From Rhizobium gallicum bv. gallicum R602sp (GTDB lineage: Bacteria; Pseudomonadota; Alphaproteobacteria; Rhizobiales; Rhizobiaceae), in the NCBI RefSeq assembly GCF_000816845.1, contig NZ_CP006880.1, positions 1,054,001-1,118,000 on the forward strand: a stretch of DNA of 64,000 nucleotides, given 5' to 3'. A program made the position numbers and the translations under genes. How positions within the stretch are numbered: position 1 is the first letter of the stretch; each line of letters opens with the position of its first letter. The notes under the pieces were generated by a model that worked only from the letters and a program-made list of their open reading frames with translations, was not told the DNA's origin and made no database searches. This document shows positions 54,948 through 63,797 of this stretch, piece by piece.

Positions 54948-55120
54948 GCGCGTGCCTTTCGGATTGCGTCAGTCATGGTCGCGAGCTGCACAAGCGCGTC
55001 AACGAAACGCCTGAAATGGATCCAGACCCGATATTCATCGCGACGTAGTCGGTGATGATTGCACGAGCAGCGGCGTCGCGCCCCTGGCAGCGAGTGTCCG
55101 GGTGAACTTCGTATCGGCAT
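54944..55120 (-). pseudogene. 58-codon relic ORF of the thiM(-thiE) region, coupled to thiD
   Basis: From ATG 55120 an open frame of 58 codons runs to TGA 54944-54946, overlapping thiD as ATGA. In the neighbouring frame the same DNA reads 'ARAIITDYVAMNIGSGSISG', resembling the 'CITNYVAMNIAAN' start of ThiM (hydroxyethylthiazole kinase). The region thus looks like a frameshifted and internally deleted thiM, possibly joined to the end of thiE. An AAGGGG ribosome site sits just before the ATG. The ORF may survive as a leader that keeps thiD translation tied to the riboswitch. Confidence 0.5.
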
Positions 55121-55146
55121 CTGCCCCTTTCCGGCGGGGCAAATGC
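55117..55146 (-). promoter_or_regulatory. sequestering hairpin of the TPP riboswitch
   Basis: On the minus strand GCATTTGCCCC (55146-55136) pairs with GGGGCAGATGC (55127-55117), 11 bases with one G-U-type mismatch and an 8-base loop. The 3' arm contains part of the ribosome site and the ATG (55120-55118) of the relic ORF, so the structure would block translation start. Confidence 0.55.
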
Positions 55147-55179
55147 GCGGGGAGCCGGACTGAACAAGGCTCCGAGCGA

Positions 55180-55250
55180 CTCCCTCCGCCAGCATTATCC
55201 GGTTCAGGTTCGAAGGGTACTTCTCAGCCCGTCTTGCAACGAACGCCCCT
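55180..55250 (-). ncRNA. TPP riboswitch (THI element)
   Basis: The minus strand carries the conserved TPP aptamer blocks in order: GGGGCGTTC, then CGGGCTGAGA (55231-55222), ACCCTTCGAACCTGA, CCGGATAATGCTGGCG and GGAGGGA. The block 'GGCTGAGA...ACCC...GAACCTGA...GGATAATGC' is diagnostic. It lies about 60 bases before the relic ORF and about 230 bases before thiD. A shorter stem, GGAGCC/GGCTCC (55151-55173), follows the aptamer. TPP binding should lower thiD expression. Confidence 0.93.
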
Positions 55251-55251
55251 G

Positions 55252-55465
55252 TCTCTCATCGCGGTCTTCATTGCAGACAAATCTCTGTCTGTCACCCCTA
55301 AAAAAAGCATGGCTGTATTGCCTGACGTCAGATCCCGCTACCAACATCTGCGCTTTGAGAGCCTTATGAGCGAAGGCGGGAATAACGACGTTTTCATGCC
55401 GCTCTTGTATTTCGGCAAGCGGCGGAGTTGAAAGCTTCGATGACGGGATGACGAGAACGAACCCC
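55252..55465. other. intergenic stretch without recognisable gene
   Basis: About 210 bases upstream of the riboswitch and downstream of the leftward FkbM gene. Several short frames are open, but none has a ribosome site or family-like sequence. The thiD promoter is expected at the left part of this stretch, but I could not pick one out with confidence. Confidence 0.4.
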
Positions 55466-56269
55466 TCAATGCTGCGATACTTGTTGGGACGCTCCGGCGC
55501 GTTCGGCCGGAATGCACACCCACTCGGGGCGACTGCGATCATGAATTGCGTAATCGTTTTCGCTAAATATCCTGGCTACATCGTCAAAATTCTCGGTAAC
55601 TTCCACCACTATAAGTGGCCTTATATTCGCCAGACAGTGCGAACTGCCGAGAAGCACACGGTGTTCGGCACCCTCCACATCTATCTTCAGCAGCGCCGGA
55701 CGAAGGCCCGTCTCTTCCAAGAACGTGTCAAGCTGCATCATCTCGACCGTGACGGATTCCATCAGCGCATCGCTGAACGCATTTTCTCGGTTTTGTTCAA
55801 AATTTTTATAGTTTTTGTCCAATGAATTGTTCTGGCCCGATAGGCCTTCTATCCAGAATTCCACGGGGCCATCGAGATCTCCACACGCGGCCTCAACGAT
55901 TTTAATGTTCGCAAAGCGCTCTGTATTGGTTCGAAGATATGGCAAATTGTTGGGCCCAGGTTCGAAAACGATAACAGTACCGTCATTGCCAACAATCTTT
56001 GCTAAATGAACCGAAAGATAGCCGATATGGCCGCCCAGCTCGACAACGATATCTCCGGGCTTTGCAAGCTCGGCGAGCGTCTTCATGATATGCTTCTCGC
56101 GGTGCTTCCCTTTGAACCAATATCCCCGATGTCTATACAGGTTTAATCTTATGGGCGCATCGCGCCACCAATGATGGCGCACGGTAATATCGCGCGTTCC
56201 CCAAGTGCGAAGGAAATGTAGTGCAACTCGCCGCAGAGGACGGTATCTCGCCAGACTTCGCAGCGGCAT
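55466..56269 (-). CDS. FkbM-family methyltransferase
   Basis: A 267-residue AdoMet-dependent methyltransferase with motif I 'DIVVELGGHIGYLSVHLAKIVG' near residue 73, 'VIVFEPGPNNLPYLRTN' near residue 98 and 'PALLKIDVEGAEHRVLLGS' near residue 195. This is the FkbM pattern. Such enzymes O-methylate sugars in surface polysaccharides or glycolipids. It is the left edge of the polysaccharide cluster and is divergent from the ligase/polymerase gene. Confidence 0.85.
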   Translation of the reverse strand: MPLRSLARYRPLRRVALHFLRTWGTRDITVRHHWWRDAPIRLNLYRHRGYWFKGKHREKHIMKTLAELAKPGDIVVELGGHIGYLSVHLAKIVGNDGTVIVFEPGPNNLPYLRTNTERFANIKIVEAACGDLDGPVEFWIEGLSGQNNSLDKNYKNFEQNRENAFSDALMESVTVEMMQLDTFLEETGLRPALLKIDVEGAEHRVLLGSSHCLANIRPLIVVEVTENFDDVARIFSENDYAIHDRSRPEWVCIPAERAGASQQVSQH

Positions 56270-56375
56270 CGTACGGTCTCCGATCGAAGATGATTGAAGG
56301 ACAAGCTCTCCAAGCTTGGAAGTTACTTCACTTTTTTGCGTTTTAGAATACCTTAAACAGACGGAGGCGTTGGCG

Positions 56376-57644
56376 ATGAGCTTAAATGACGTTACATCGG
56401 CTGATAAAATCGATGAACGTGCAAAGGGGCATGGACAACCTTCGGTCGCGACAATTTCGCAATCTTTGGAATTATATGCATTCTTTGCTGCTATATTTCT
56501 ATGCTCGATGAATTATTTTAGAAGTGACTACATTTATTTCACGCTTGCAGATCTGTCTTTTTTTCTTTGCTTTTCCCTCGCTGTTGCGAATGCGAATATT
56601 GTCGTCGATGTAATTGGCAAGCTGAGCACGGCCGCCTGGTGTTTTGGGCTTGCCTTGCTGCTTTTGGGATTGACAGCAAGCAGCATCGTAAGCCCCGCGC
56701 CGGAACGGGGACTCGTGGTCGTCCTGCAGTATTTCTACGCGTACTTTATTGTGCTGCTTTTGTTTGGTGGAAGGAGCTATGACGAGCTCTTAGTGGCCGC
56801 AAAGATTTATGTCTTTTCGATATTTATAATTTGTATACACGGTATTTTTCTCATTCATGTTCTCGGAGAGACAAATACGCAGTTCGTCACCGGGAGCGGA
56901 CGCTTTAACGGATTGATGGAAAGAGAAAATGCGTGCGCCGCCGTTATTGCGCTCGCAATTCAGGTCCTGCTTCTGCTCGTTTCCTTAAGAAAATTAAACA
57001 GGTTGCTCGCGCTTTGCGCGTTTATAGTCATGACCTACGGTCTTCTTCTGACTGGCTCTAATACCGGGCTTATTGGCTGCGGGATAGGCATTGCGATCTT
57101 TCTCTTGTTCAATCTTACGTGGAGAACGGTTGTGCCTGCCGCCGCTCTCTGCCTCTGCATTCCACTTGTCGCGATTACACCGTTGCGCGACTATCTGCCG
57201 GACGTTTTCCAAAAACGCGTGCTTACCGCTGTCGATACAGGAGACATCAGCCAGGCGGGAACGTTTGGTCGTCGCTTTGAGCTCATACAGGAGGCGGCCG
57301 GTCAAACGGGCTCCACGCTTTTGCTCGGGATTGGAGCGGATCAGTACCGAGTGAGCAGCGCCGTACAGAGGCCCGTACACAATATCTACCTGCTTCTTTG
57401 GACGGAGGGGGGCCTCATCGCGGCCCTTGGCTTTGCCGTCATGGTGATCAGCCTCTTGGGACCGGCGCTTGCGGCTAGTCGCATCAAGAACGGCCTTCCG
57501 TTCGCGATCTGCATCTTTGCGACAGTTGCGGCGTTTTTGGCTATGGGCAACGCAATGACTCATATGTATGGACGTTTTTGGCCGGTTCCGCTGCTTATTC
57601 CTGCCGTTCTAGCGCAGGCCTTTGTGAAACGATCGCAAGCGTAG
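56376..57644 (+). CDS. O-antigen ligase / polymerase-like membrane protein
   Basis: A 422-residue polytopic protein with about 11-12 membrane segments and the Wzy_C/WaaL-type periplasmic loop around 'TFGRRFELIQEAAGQ' and 'GIGADQYR', ending with the 'VHNIYLLLWTEGG' His region typical of the family. GGAGG lies 8 bases before the ATG at 56376. It polymerises or ligates surface-polysaccharide repeat units at the periplasmic face. Codon and base use is more AT-rich than in the catabolic genes, suggesting a transferred cluster. Confidence 0.82.
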   Translation: MSLNDVTSADKIDERAKGHGQPSVATISQSLELYAFFAAIFLCSMNYFRSDYIYFTLADLSFFLCFSLAVANANIVVDVIGKLSTAAWCFGLALLLLGLTASSIVSPAPERGLVVVLQYFYAYFIVLLLFGGRSYDELLVAAKIYVFSIFIICIHGIFLIHVLGETNTQFVTGSGRFNGLMERENACAAVIALAIQVLLLLVSLRKLNRLLALCAFIVMTYGLLLTGSNTGLIGCGIGIAIFLLFNLTWRTVVPAAALCLCIPLVAITPLRDYLPDVFQKRVLTAVDTGDISQAGTFGRRFELIQEAAGQTGSTLLLGIGADQYRVSSAVQRPVHNIYLLLWTEGGLIAALGFAVMVISLLGPALAASRIKNGLPFAICIFATVAAFLAMGNAMTHMYGRFWPVPLLIPAVLAQAFVKRSQA

Positions 57645-57671
57645 TCCCTTGGGAGGGGTCGTGATTGTAAA

Positions 57672-58379
57672 TTATGGCGCAGTGCGGAGCGTCGCGAGGC
57701 ACGCGTCGAGATCAAGTAGACTGGTTATCACCGCATCGGGTCTCTGGTCAGGCTTGGTGGCGGATGCCATGTGGATGCGGCCGATCCGGGCAATCTGGAT
57801 CGTCCTCCATCCCAGACGCCGCGGAGCGATAAAATCCTTGGCGGGATTGTCAGCTACGTAAACCAGCTCCGCGCACGGCACTCCTGACCATTCTTGGATA
57901 GCCTCGAACGCCCGCGGATGCGGTTTCCAAAACTTTGGGCCCCAGACATCTGTATAAATGATGTGGTCTAGAATCTCCTCAAGGCCCAGCGCCTTGACCT
58001 TTGCCATTTGTGTTGCTGCGTAGCCGTCGGTTATGAGGGCCAGGCGCGCCTTCCTCGCAGGATTGCAAAGATATTCCAAAGCATCGGGGGCCAACGCTAT
58101 GCGTGGATGATGTTGCCGGTAAACTTCAATTAGCTTTGCAGTCAACGTCCGGTCCCCGGCCATGCCTGCAGCGGCGAGCGCTTCGTCGAACACGCGTGAG
58201 CGTCTGCCCGTAGCAAAGATTGCGTGGCAATGATCAGCGAAATTCGCAACGCCCATTTCTCGATCCAGCCACGCGGACGCGGCCTCGAAACCACTCTTGG
58301 CAAAGTCGCTTTCGAGATAGAGTGTGTCATCCAGATCGAAGACTAGAACACCACCTCGTGGTTCACACATCTTCACCAT
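57672..58379 (-). CDS. HAD-superfamily hydrolase
   Basis: A 235-residue HAD phosphatase with motif I 'VFDLDDTLYLESD', motif II 'ALITDGY', the motif III Lys in 'FWKPHPRAFEAI' and motif IV 'YVADNPAKDFIAPRRLGW'. It overlaps the upstream ATP-grasp gene by 17 bases, so the two are co-translated. The 'KPHPRAF...ADNPAKDF' style resembles phosphatases partnered with biosynthetic ligases. The substrate is probably a phosphorylated sugar or acyl-phosphate product of the neighbouring enzymes. Confidence 0.85.
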   Translation of the reverse strand: MVKMCEPRGGVLVFDLDDTLYLESDFAKSGFEAASAWLDREMGVANFADHCHAIFATGRRSRVFDEALAAAGMAGDRTLTAKLIEVYRQHHPRIALAPDALEYLCNPARKARLALITDGYAATQMAKVKALGLEEILDHIIYTDVWGPKFWKPHPRAFEAIQEWSGVPCAELVYVADNPAKDFIAPRRLGWRTIQIARIGRIHMASATKPDQRPDAVITSLLDLDACLATLRTAP

Positions 58380-59343
58380 CCACGAAGATCGCTTCGTCGT
58401 AACGCAGCATCAACACGCCCGAATGCCAGTTGTCATGACAGCTTGCAGGTAAGCCCGAGACTTCCTCGAGCAGCCATTTTGCAAAATGCGCGCCCGCATG
58501 ATCAGCCAGAGGATAGCCTCCTCCGAACCGTGCGTTGATCTCGATCACTTTGGGGCCGACAGCGCCGTCGTCCATAATCTGAAAGCAGAACGCACCCCTG
58601 AGGCCCGGCAGCGCAGCGACGATATCATGCGCGATGCGGGAATGTCGCGGCTGGCGCTCGGTGATGCCTTTTTCGACCTCGCCGGCTCTGACACGAACGC
58701 GACGATGTGTAATGGCTGTCTGTAGTCTGCCGCGCACGTCGACAAAGCCGTTGACCGTGTATTCCGCGCCGGTCAGATTTTCTTGCACAATCATCGGTTC
58801 GGTGACCTTGGCGGGCAGCTCATCTCTCGAACCGGCGACGCTGATCGCGCGGCTGGCGCTTCCAGACCGCGGCTTTACAAATACCGGCCAAGACCATTCG
58901 CTGGTCGCGGCGAACTGCTCAAGTGCGATGGTGCGCGGGACGGGGACTCCCGCCGCCTCAAGCACAGTCATCGTTTCAAGCTTGTCGCGAACGATGTCGA
59001 CCACCGCCGGTTGGCTGACATGAACGCGACAGCCAAGTGCCGCAAAATCGTCCATCGCCCCTGCGAGAGCCGGGAGTTCGGGATCGATCGTTGGAACGAT
59101 CAGATCGATTTTTTCACGCGATACAATTTCTTGCAGCGCTGAAACGAAGCCCGGATCGTCACAGGCTGGGACAGCATAGCTCGTATCGGCGCATCGGCAG
59201 GCCGGGCTCATTCTTGGATCGAGATCACATGCCACCACCGTCAGGGATATGCCGATCTCTTTCGCCGCCCTGCGAAAGCAGTCGATGAGAGCGACCCGTC
59301 GACCGGCGGATGAAACGAGGATCTTGATCGCTGCTGACGTCAT
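58363..59343 (-). CDS. ATP-grasp domain protein (CarB-like ligase)
   Basis: A 326-residue ATP-grasp enzyme with an N-terminal PreATP-grasp fold ('ILVSSAGRRVALIDCFRRAA'), ATP-binding 'PVFVKPRSGSASRAISV' near residue 155 and metal-ligand 'KVIEINARFGGGYPLADHAGA' near residue 275. This arrangement is seen in carboxylate-amine ligases of polysaccharide clusters. It likely joins a carboxylate to an amine or forms an acyl-phosphate. The gene lies between a formyltransferase and a HAD phosphatase on the same strand. Confidence 0.85.
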   Translation of the reverse strand: MTSAAIKILVSSAGRRVALIDCFRRAAKEIGISLTVVACDLDPRMSPACRCADTSYAVPACDDPGFVSALQEIVSREKIDLIVPTIDPELPALAGAMDDFAALGCRVHVSQPAVVDIVRDKLETMTVLEAAGVPVPRTIALEQFAATSEWSWPVFVKPRSGSASRAISVAGSRDELPAKVTEPMIVQENLTGAEYTVNGFVDVRGRLQTAITHRRVRVRAGEVEKGITERQPRHSRIAHDIVAALPGLRGAFCFQIMDDGAVGPKVIEINARFGGGYPLADHAGAHFAKWLLEEVSGLPASCHDNWHSGVLMLRYDEAIFVDGEDV

Positions 59344-59407
59344 CCCGTATCCCTTTAGGCGTCTGAAGCGGCGACGGCTTTTCCAGACTGAACTATGCTT
59401 ATTGCGA

Positions 59408-60328
59408 TCAAGCCTTGAGCGAGGACACGGACCGCAAATGGCTATGCGTCCGCAGCCGCGATGTTTGAGGACGCCAAGCGCTGACATCAACACAATTGCC
59501 GTCGCCACACATGACGAGAAAACCGGTGGCGCTGACCGTTTGAATTTGTCCCGGAAGGCCTATGTAGCGATCCGGGTTGGGGAATAGATCGGCTGCATCG
59601 ATATATATCCTCTCGCTTCCAGAATGGGTAAAAGCGCCGGGGTAGGGGTCTCCGACCGCACGTATGAAGCGCGTGATGTCAGCGGCTGGCAGGCGCCAGT
59701 CAATCAAGCCGTCTTCAGGCCGGCGCCTCGCGCAATAAGAGGCCTTTTCATCATCCTGAGGGATCCTTGGCGCGTTGCCGGACTCGACCATCCTGACGGC
59801 CTGGGGGACCATTTCTCGAATATTCAGCAGATGCTTTTCGTATAGACTGCGGGCGGTATCATTATCGGCTATGTCAAAGAGGCGCTGAAGCAGGATCGGT
59901 CCCGAATCCACGCCGTCATCAAGCCAGAAAAGGGTCGATCCCGTCGTCTTTTCGGAGCGAAGAATGGTCCAAGGTATTACCCCCCGCCCCCTTAGTCGTG
60001 GAAGGGCGGCGGGATGAAAGCCGATCGTTCCGATGCTTGCAAGCTCGCGAAATGGGCGCCCGCACATTTGGGACCATCCGACGACTAGGGTCACATCCGG
60101 ACCGATACTGGCAATCTTCGCCAGGGTCTCCGCAGAGTTCACATTCGTCGTATAAAAGAACGAAATGCCGCTCGCGCGGCCCATTGAACTGAGATCGGCA
60201 AAATCCGAGTGACGATCAGCAGCGGTTGGCGGCAGGGTTACGACAAGCGCTGGCGGTCGCTCAGAGGATACGAGCGCTGCAAGGGCGACTTTTGAACCTT
60301 CCACTGCTCCGACGAGAACGATCCGCAT
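59408..60328 (-). CDS. formyltransferase-family protein (sugar N-formyltransferase-like)
   Basis: A 306-residue Formyl_trans_N protein beginning 'MRIVLVGAVEGSKVALAAL'. The catalytic loop is 'GFHPAALPRLRGRGVIPWTILRSE', followed by 'GSTLFWLDDGVDSGPILLQ'. His and the downstream Asp are in place, but the Asn usually two residues before the His is Gly. The substrate is therefore probably an amino sugar or amino acid in the polysaccharide pathway, and activity is not certain. The start at 60328 is chosen from the family start; a start at 60379 exists and neither has a good ribosome site. Confidence 0.8.
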   Translation of the reverse strand: MRIVLVGAVEGSKVALAALVSSERPPALVVTLPPTAADRHSDFADLSSMGRASGISFFYTTNVNSAETLAKIASIGPDVTLVVGWSQMCGRPFRELASIGTIGFHPAALPRLRGRGVIPWTILRSEKTTGSTLFWLDDGVDSGPILLQRLFDIADNDTARSLYEKHLLNIREMVPQAVRMVESGNAPRIPQDDEKASYCARRRPEDGLIDWRLPAADITRFIRAVGDPYPGAFTHSGSERIYIDAADLFPNPDRYIGLPGQIQTVSATGFLVMCGDGNCVDVSAWRPQTSRLRTHSHLRSVSSLKA

Positions 60329-60500
60329 TCTGGGGCCACGACATCGAGTTATGCCGAGCGAGGCTACGGGCTCGGTCATGTTATATCAAGCAAGGCTTGC
60401 CTTCACGGGAGGCTCTTTAGAAGGTATAAAAACACGAGCACGCAATTCCTGTCCAGAGGCCTTGCGGGCGCTGTCGTCTTGCCACGCGCTGAGGGGCACT

Positions 60501-61634
60501 ATGGCCAAGGCAGATGTCATGCATGTCATTACCAATTTCACAGCGCATGCGGGCGCTGAGACAATGCTGGCACGGCTGCTGCATGCCTCAGTCGACCAGC
60601 GTATAGTGGTTGTTTCGCTCATGGGGATTTCGGAGCGAAATCTTAAGATTTCGAGCAATCCCCGTGTGGAGTACGTATCGCTCGAAGCCACAAAATTGAC
60701 GTCTCTCGCACACGCCTCGCTGAAACTTGCCAAACTCATCAGGCAGGAGAGGCCACCCGTCATATTGTGCTGGATGTATCATGCGATGATTGTTGGCACG
60801 GTCGCGGCCTTGCTGGCACATCGCAGCACTGCAGTGATCTGGAACGTGCGTCAGTCGTTGGACGATTGGACGTCTTTGACCCGGAGTTCACGCGCCGCTG
60901 TGACTTTGGCAAAGTGGCTATCCTGGCATCCGGCGGGTTTCGTCTTCAATTCAGCGAGGGCGCTCAAAATGCATGCGGCGGCTGGTTATCGAACGCACAA
61001 TGCCGTGGTCATACCGAACGGCTTTGAGCTGCCGCAATCCGTGACCCCTCAACCTCGATCGGCCAAGCGGATCGGGATTGCAGCGCGCTTCCATCCGCAG
61101 AAGGATTACCCGACATTCTTCAGGGCCGCGGCTCGCCTTCTTCAAACGCATGAGGGACTGACATTCGTGGCTGCGGGAAGTGGCCTGTCCTGGAGCAATC
61201 CAGCCGTCTCACAGATGATCTTGTCCGCAGGCTTGGCGCCAGAAAATGTCCAGCTCTTGGACGAAGTCGAGGACATGGCAGCTTTCTATCGATCGATCGA
61301 CATTCTCGCGCTGTCTTCGAGAACAGAAGGCTTTCCAAACGTCCTGGCGGAGGCGATGAGCTATGCGCTACCTGTTGTTACGACTGATGTGGGTGACGCT
61401 GCAAGTATCATCGGCGACGGCGGCCTGGCAGTTCCCTCCCAGGATCCGGACGCGCTGGCCGCGGCGATACGAACTCTTCTTGACGGTGGAACTGCTCGAT
61501 ATGCTGAATATGCGGGGGCGGCACGACGGCGCATCGAAGAAGAGTACGACTTGGGCGTAATAGTACGAAAATACGATTATTTTCTGAACCAATGCAAGGC
61601 AGCAGTTAAAAGAGAAAATAACATCGCTCCGTAA
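60501..61634 (+). CDS. glycosyltransferase family 4
   Basis: A 377-residue GT-B glycosyltransferase with N-terminal 'VMHVITNFTAHAGAETMLARLL', the C-terminal donor domain starting near residue 190 ('KRIGIAARFHPQKDYPTFFRAA') and the E-x7-E donor motif in 'SSRTEGFPNVLAEAMSYALPVV'. GAGGGGC precedes the ATG at 60501; the open frame before it overlaps the divergent formyltransferase. It adds a sugar to the growing lipid-linked unit at the cytoplasmic face. Confidence 0.88.
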   Translation: MAKADVMHVITNFTAHAGAETMLARLLHASVDQRIVVVSLMGISERNLKISSNPRVEYVSLEATKLTSLAHASLKLAKLIRQERPPVILCWMYHAMIVGTVAALLAHRSTAVIWNVRQSLDDWTSLTRSSRAAVTLAKWLSWHPAGFVFNSARALKMHAAAGYRTHNAVVIPNGFELPQSVTPQPRSAKRIGIAARFHPQKDYPTFFRAAARLLQTHEGLTFVAAGSGLSWSNPAVSQMILSAGLAPENVQLLDEVEDMAAFYRSIDILALSSRTEGFPNVLAEAMSYALPVVTTDVGDAASIIGDGGLAVPSQDPDALAAAIRTLLDGGTARYAEYAGAARRRIEEEYDLGVIVRKYDYFLNQCKAAVKRENNIAP

Positions 61635-61795
61635 GACCGCATAATCGGGTTGAGGCGAACTCCGTCGTTCTTTATTGGCAAGCTTGCTATTTTTAAGCAA
61701 TATTTGTCAGACGTCTTTCAATGCCCGAAAGCCCGGTATTGGATATGAGTTGGAACCTCATGTGTAACGGTTTCGACGCTTCGAGGTGGCTGGCG

Positions 61796-62413
61796 ATGTT
61801 GAAACGGCTGTTCGATGTGCTGTTTTCCGTTACCGCAGGACTATTGGCACTGCCAGTCCTTATCATCTTGGCTATTGCTGTAAGAATCGTTCTCGGTTCT
61901 CCCATCATGTTCAGCCAGGAGAGAGCTGGCAAAGAGCGTCGACCATTCAGGATGAAGAAGTTCCGGTCAATGACCACCGCTGTGGATCCTGATGGGAAGC
62001 TCTTGAGCGACGACGAACGCACTGGAAAATTCGGCGGGCTGTTGCGACGTTCCCGGCTGGATGAACTGCCCGAATTGTGGAGTATCGTCATTGGTGACAT
62101 GAGCGTCATAGGGCCAAGGCCGATACTGTTGGAAAAAATACATGCCCTTGGCGAGCGCGGGATCTTGCGGTGTTCAGTGAGGCCCGGACTAACCGGCTGG
62201 GCACAGGTAAATGGGAACACCAAGCTCACTGACGATGAAAAGGTTGATCTGGATATCTGGTATATCGAGAACCGCACATGCCTAATGGATGCCGAGATAA
62301 TCGCTAAGACCGTTTTGGTTATGATTTTCGGCGAAAGACGGAACGAGAAACGCCTTGCTGCGGCCGTTCTTGCTGCGAGCAGTCGCGATACGCTCCGTAA
62401 GGGACCAAAGTAA
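61796..62413 (+). CDS. initiating sugar-phosphate transferase (PglC/WcaJ-family)
   Basis: A 205-residue bacterial sugar transferase: 'KRLFDVLFSVTAGLLALPVL' re-entrant membrane helix, 'GSPIMFSQERAGKERRPFRMKKFRSM', the Asp-Glu pair of 'SRLDELPELWSIVIGDMSVIGPRP' and 'VRPGLTGWAQVNG'. It transfers a sugar phosphate to undecaprenyl phosphate and starts a repeat unit. GAGGTGG lies 7 bases before the ATG at 61796, giving the short PglC-like form. An upstream in-frame ATG at 61721 would add 25 residues without family character. Confidence 0.88.
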   Translation: MLKRLFDVLFSVTAGLLALPVLIILAIAVRIVLGSPIMFSQERAGKERRPFRMKKFRSMTTAVDPDGKLLSDDERTGKFGGLLRRSRLDELPELWSIVIGDMSVIGPRPILLEKIHALGERGILRCSVRPGLTGWAQVNGNTKLTDDEKVDLDIWYIENRTCLMDAEIIAKTVLVMIFGERRNEKRLAAAVLAASSRDTLRKGPK

Positions 62414-62518
62414 AGCTCGTTTGAAGATCGACGAAGAACGCCCGGTCAAGCTGCCGAGCATTTATTGTGCTCGCAGGTAAAGGTGAATGTCCATTTGTCC
62501 CCAGGTATCGTCAACAGA

Positions 62519-63298
62519 TCACCTGTCAGTGGTTCCTTTTACCATGACGCCAATATACTTATTCCTGCTTTTTACAACGAAGTATTTATGCTGAACAGTT
62601 TCTGAGAAATGGAAGAAAGCGAGATTGTCTTGAATGTCATCGGAGATAAAAACACCACCAGGCCTCAGAGCCTGCCAAAGGCGGCTGTAGCCAAACATTC
62701 TTCCTGAATAGCTTTTATCACTGTCGTAGTGACACATATCCAACGGATACAAGCGCCCTAGTGCCTTGCCTATCCCGCTGCGGTCGGCTTCTCGGATAAG
62801 TTCCCAATAAATGCGAAGGTATGGAGGAACCGCTGCCCCAACATGTTTTTCGCTTCCAAAACGCAGGTAGGGTCTATCAACGCTGATAAGCTTTCCCCCG
62901 CTTCGTTTGGAAACGCTCGCAAGAATAGCGAGACTGGAATCACCCAGGGCGACTCCCGTTTCAACAACTTGCTTGGCGTTCAACGATTCAGCCATGCTAT
63001 AAAGGAAGGACATATCGGCCCCACCCCCAATGTATTGGGGGGCGACACTTCGGGCCTTAGCTATTAGGCGCGCCAGTTCAGGCTGCGCGTCCTCGAACGG
63101 GGTCCAAACAAATCCGGACATGACAGAAGGAAGGCGATCACATTCAATTGCCTCTGTTGCACAACGAGCTTTCGCGAGGTGGCCAGTTGCCTCACCTTCA
63201 GCGGGAAACAGCGTACGGGAAACCAGCGATGGGATGGTCGGCCACAATGATGGTCGCAAAGCATATCCGGCAACAGACTTAAACGCGGCCTTCATCAT
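62519..63298 (-). CDS. class I methyltransferase-fold protein (Methyltransf_24-like)
   Basis: A 259-residue Rossmann protein with 'AKQVVETGVALGDSSLAILASV' (glycine-rich loop region), 'KLISVDRPYLRFG', and 'LRPGGVFISDDIQDNLAFFHF' near the C-terminus. It resembles small AdoMet-dependent methyltransferases found in surface-polysaccharide loci. Two adjacent ATGs (63298 and 63295) follow GGAGCAG. It is convergent with the sugar transferase gene. Confidence 0.78.
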   Translation of the reverse strand: MMKAAFKSVAGYALRPSLWPTIPSLVSRTLFPAEGEATGHLAKARCATEAIECDRLPSVMSGFVWTPFEDAQPELARLIAKARSVAPQYIGGGADMSFLYSMAESLNAKQVVETGVALGDSSLAILASVSKRSGGKLISVDRPYLRFGSEKHVGAAVPPYLRIYWELIREADRSGIGKALGRLYPLDMCHYDSDKSYSGRMFGYSRLWQALRPGGVFISDDIQDNLAFFHFSETVQHKYFVVKSRNKYIGVMVKGTTDR

Positions 63299-63797
63299 CT
63301 GCTCCTATTCAGGCCGAGCGTGCTGGCGAATGGGGTCACATTCTGTATATCGCAGGCCGCTGCAGACAAACGTTCCCGAGAGAACAGGACCATATTATTT
63401 ATAGATTGCTAATATGCAAGTGGGCGGGTCGCGGTATTTCCTTTCAGCTGCAGTCTTTTGGACAGCCTGTTCGCGCCCTGTTTGACTTCGTAGCCGCGAG
63501 CCTGCCGTGGCTGGAGGCAACGGTAGGGGTCAGCTATGATCCTCCATTGAAGACGCGGCTCAGGAAAGATGTGCCACTGCTACCCGGACACCAAATGATC
63601 CCAGGTCGTGCTCGGATCTTGCAGCTCTTGCGCTTCGTACTCCGGTGTGACGAGAGCTTTCCGGCTTCGGCAGCATGGTCCGGCCTTTCACCAAGTGAGC
63701 ATCAAATCACGTCAACGAATTTATATCTCGGCCACCTTGACACAATGGGCCGCGACGCCGATGAATTTCTAATGTGCGCCGGGGGTTAATTTGGATA
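63299..63797. other. 499-base gap with only an unconvincing ORF
   Basis: A 127-codon plus-strand frame (63406-63789) is open here, but it lacks a ribosome site and shows no recognisable domain. The minus strand is interrupted. I see no repeat ends or transposase motifs. It may be a decayed gene or the promoter region for the acyltransferase that follows. Confidence 0.4.

Noticed and set aside
63406..63789. 127-codon plus-strand ORF as a gene
   Set aside because: No ribosome site, no recognisable domain and unusual composition. It is reported only as an unassigned stretch.
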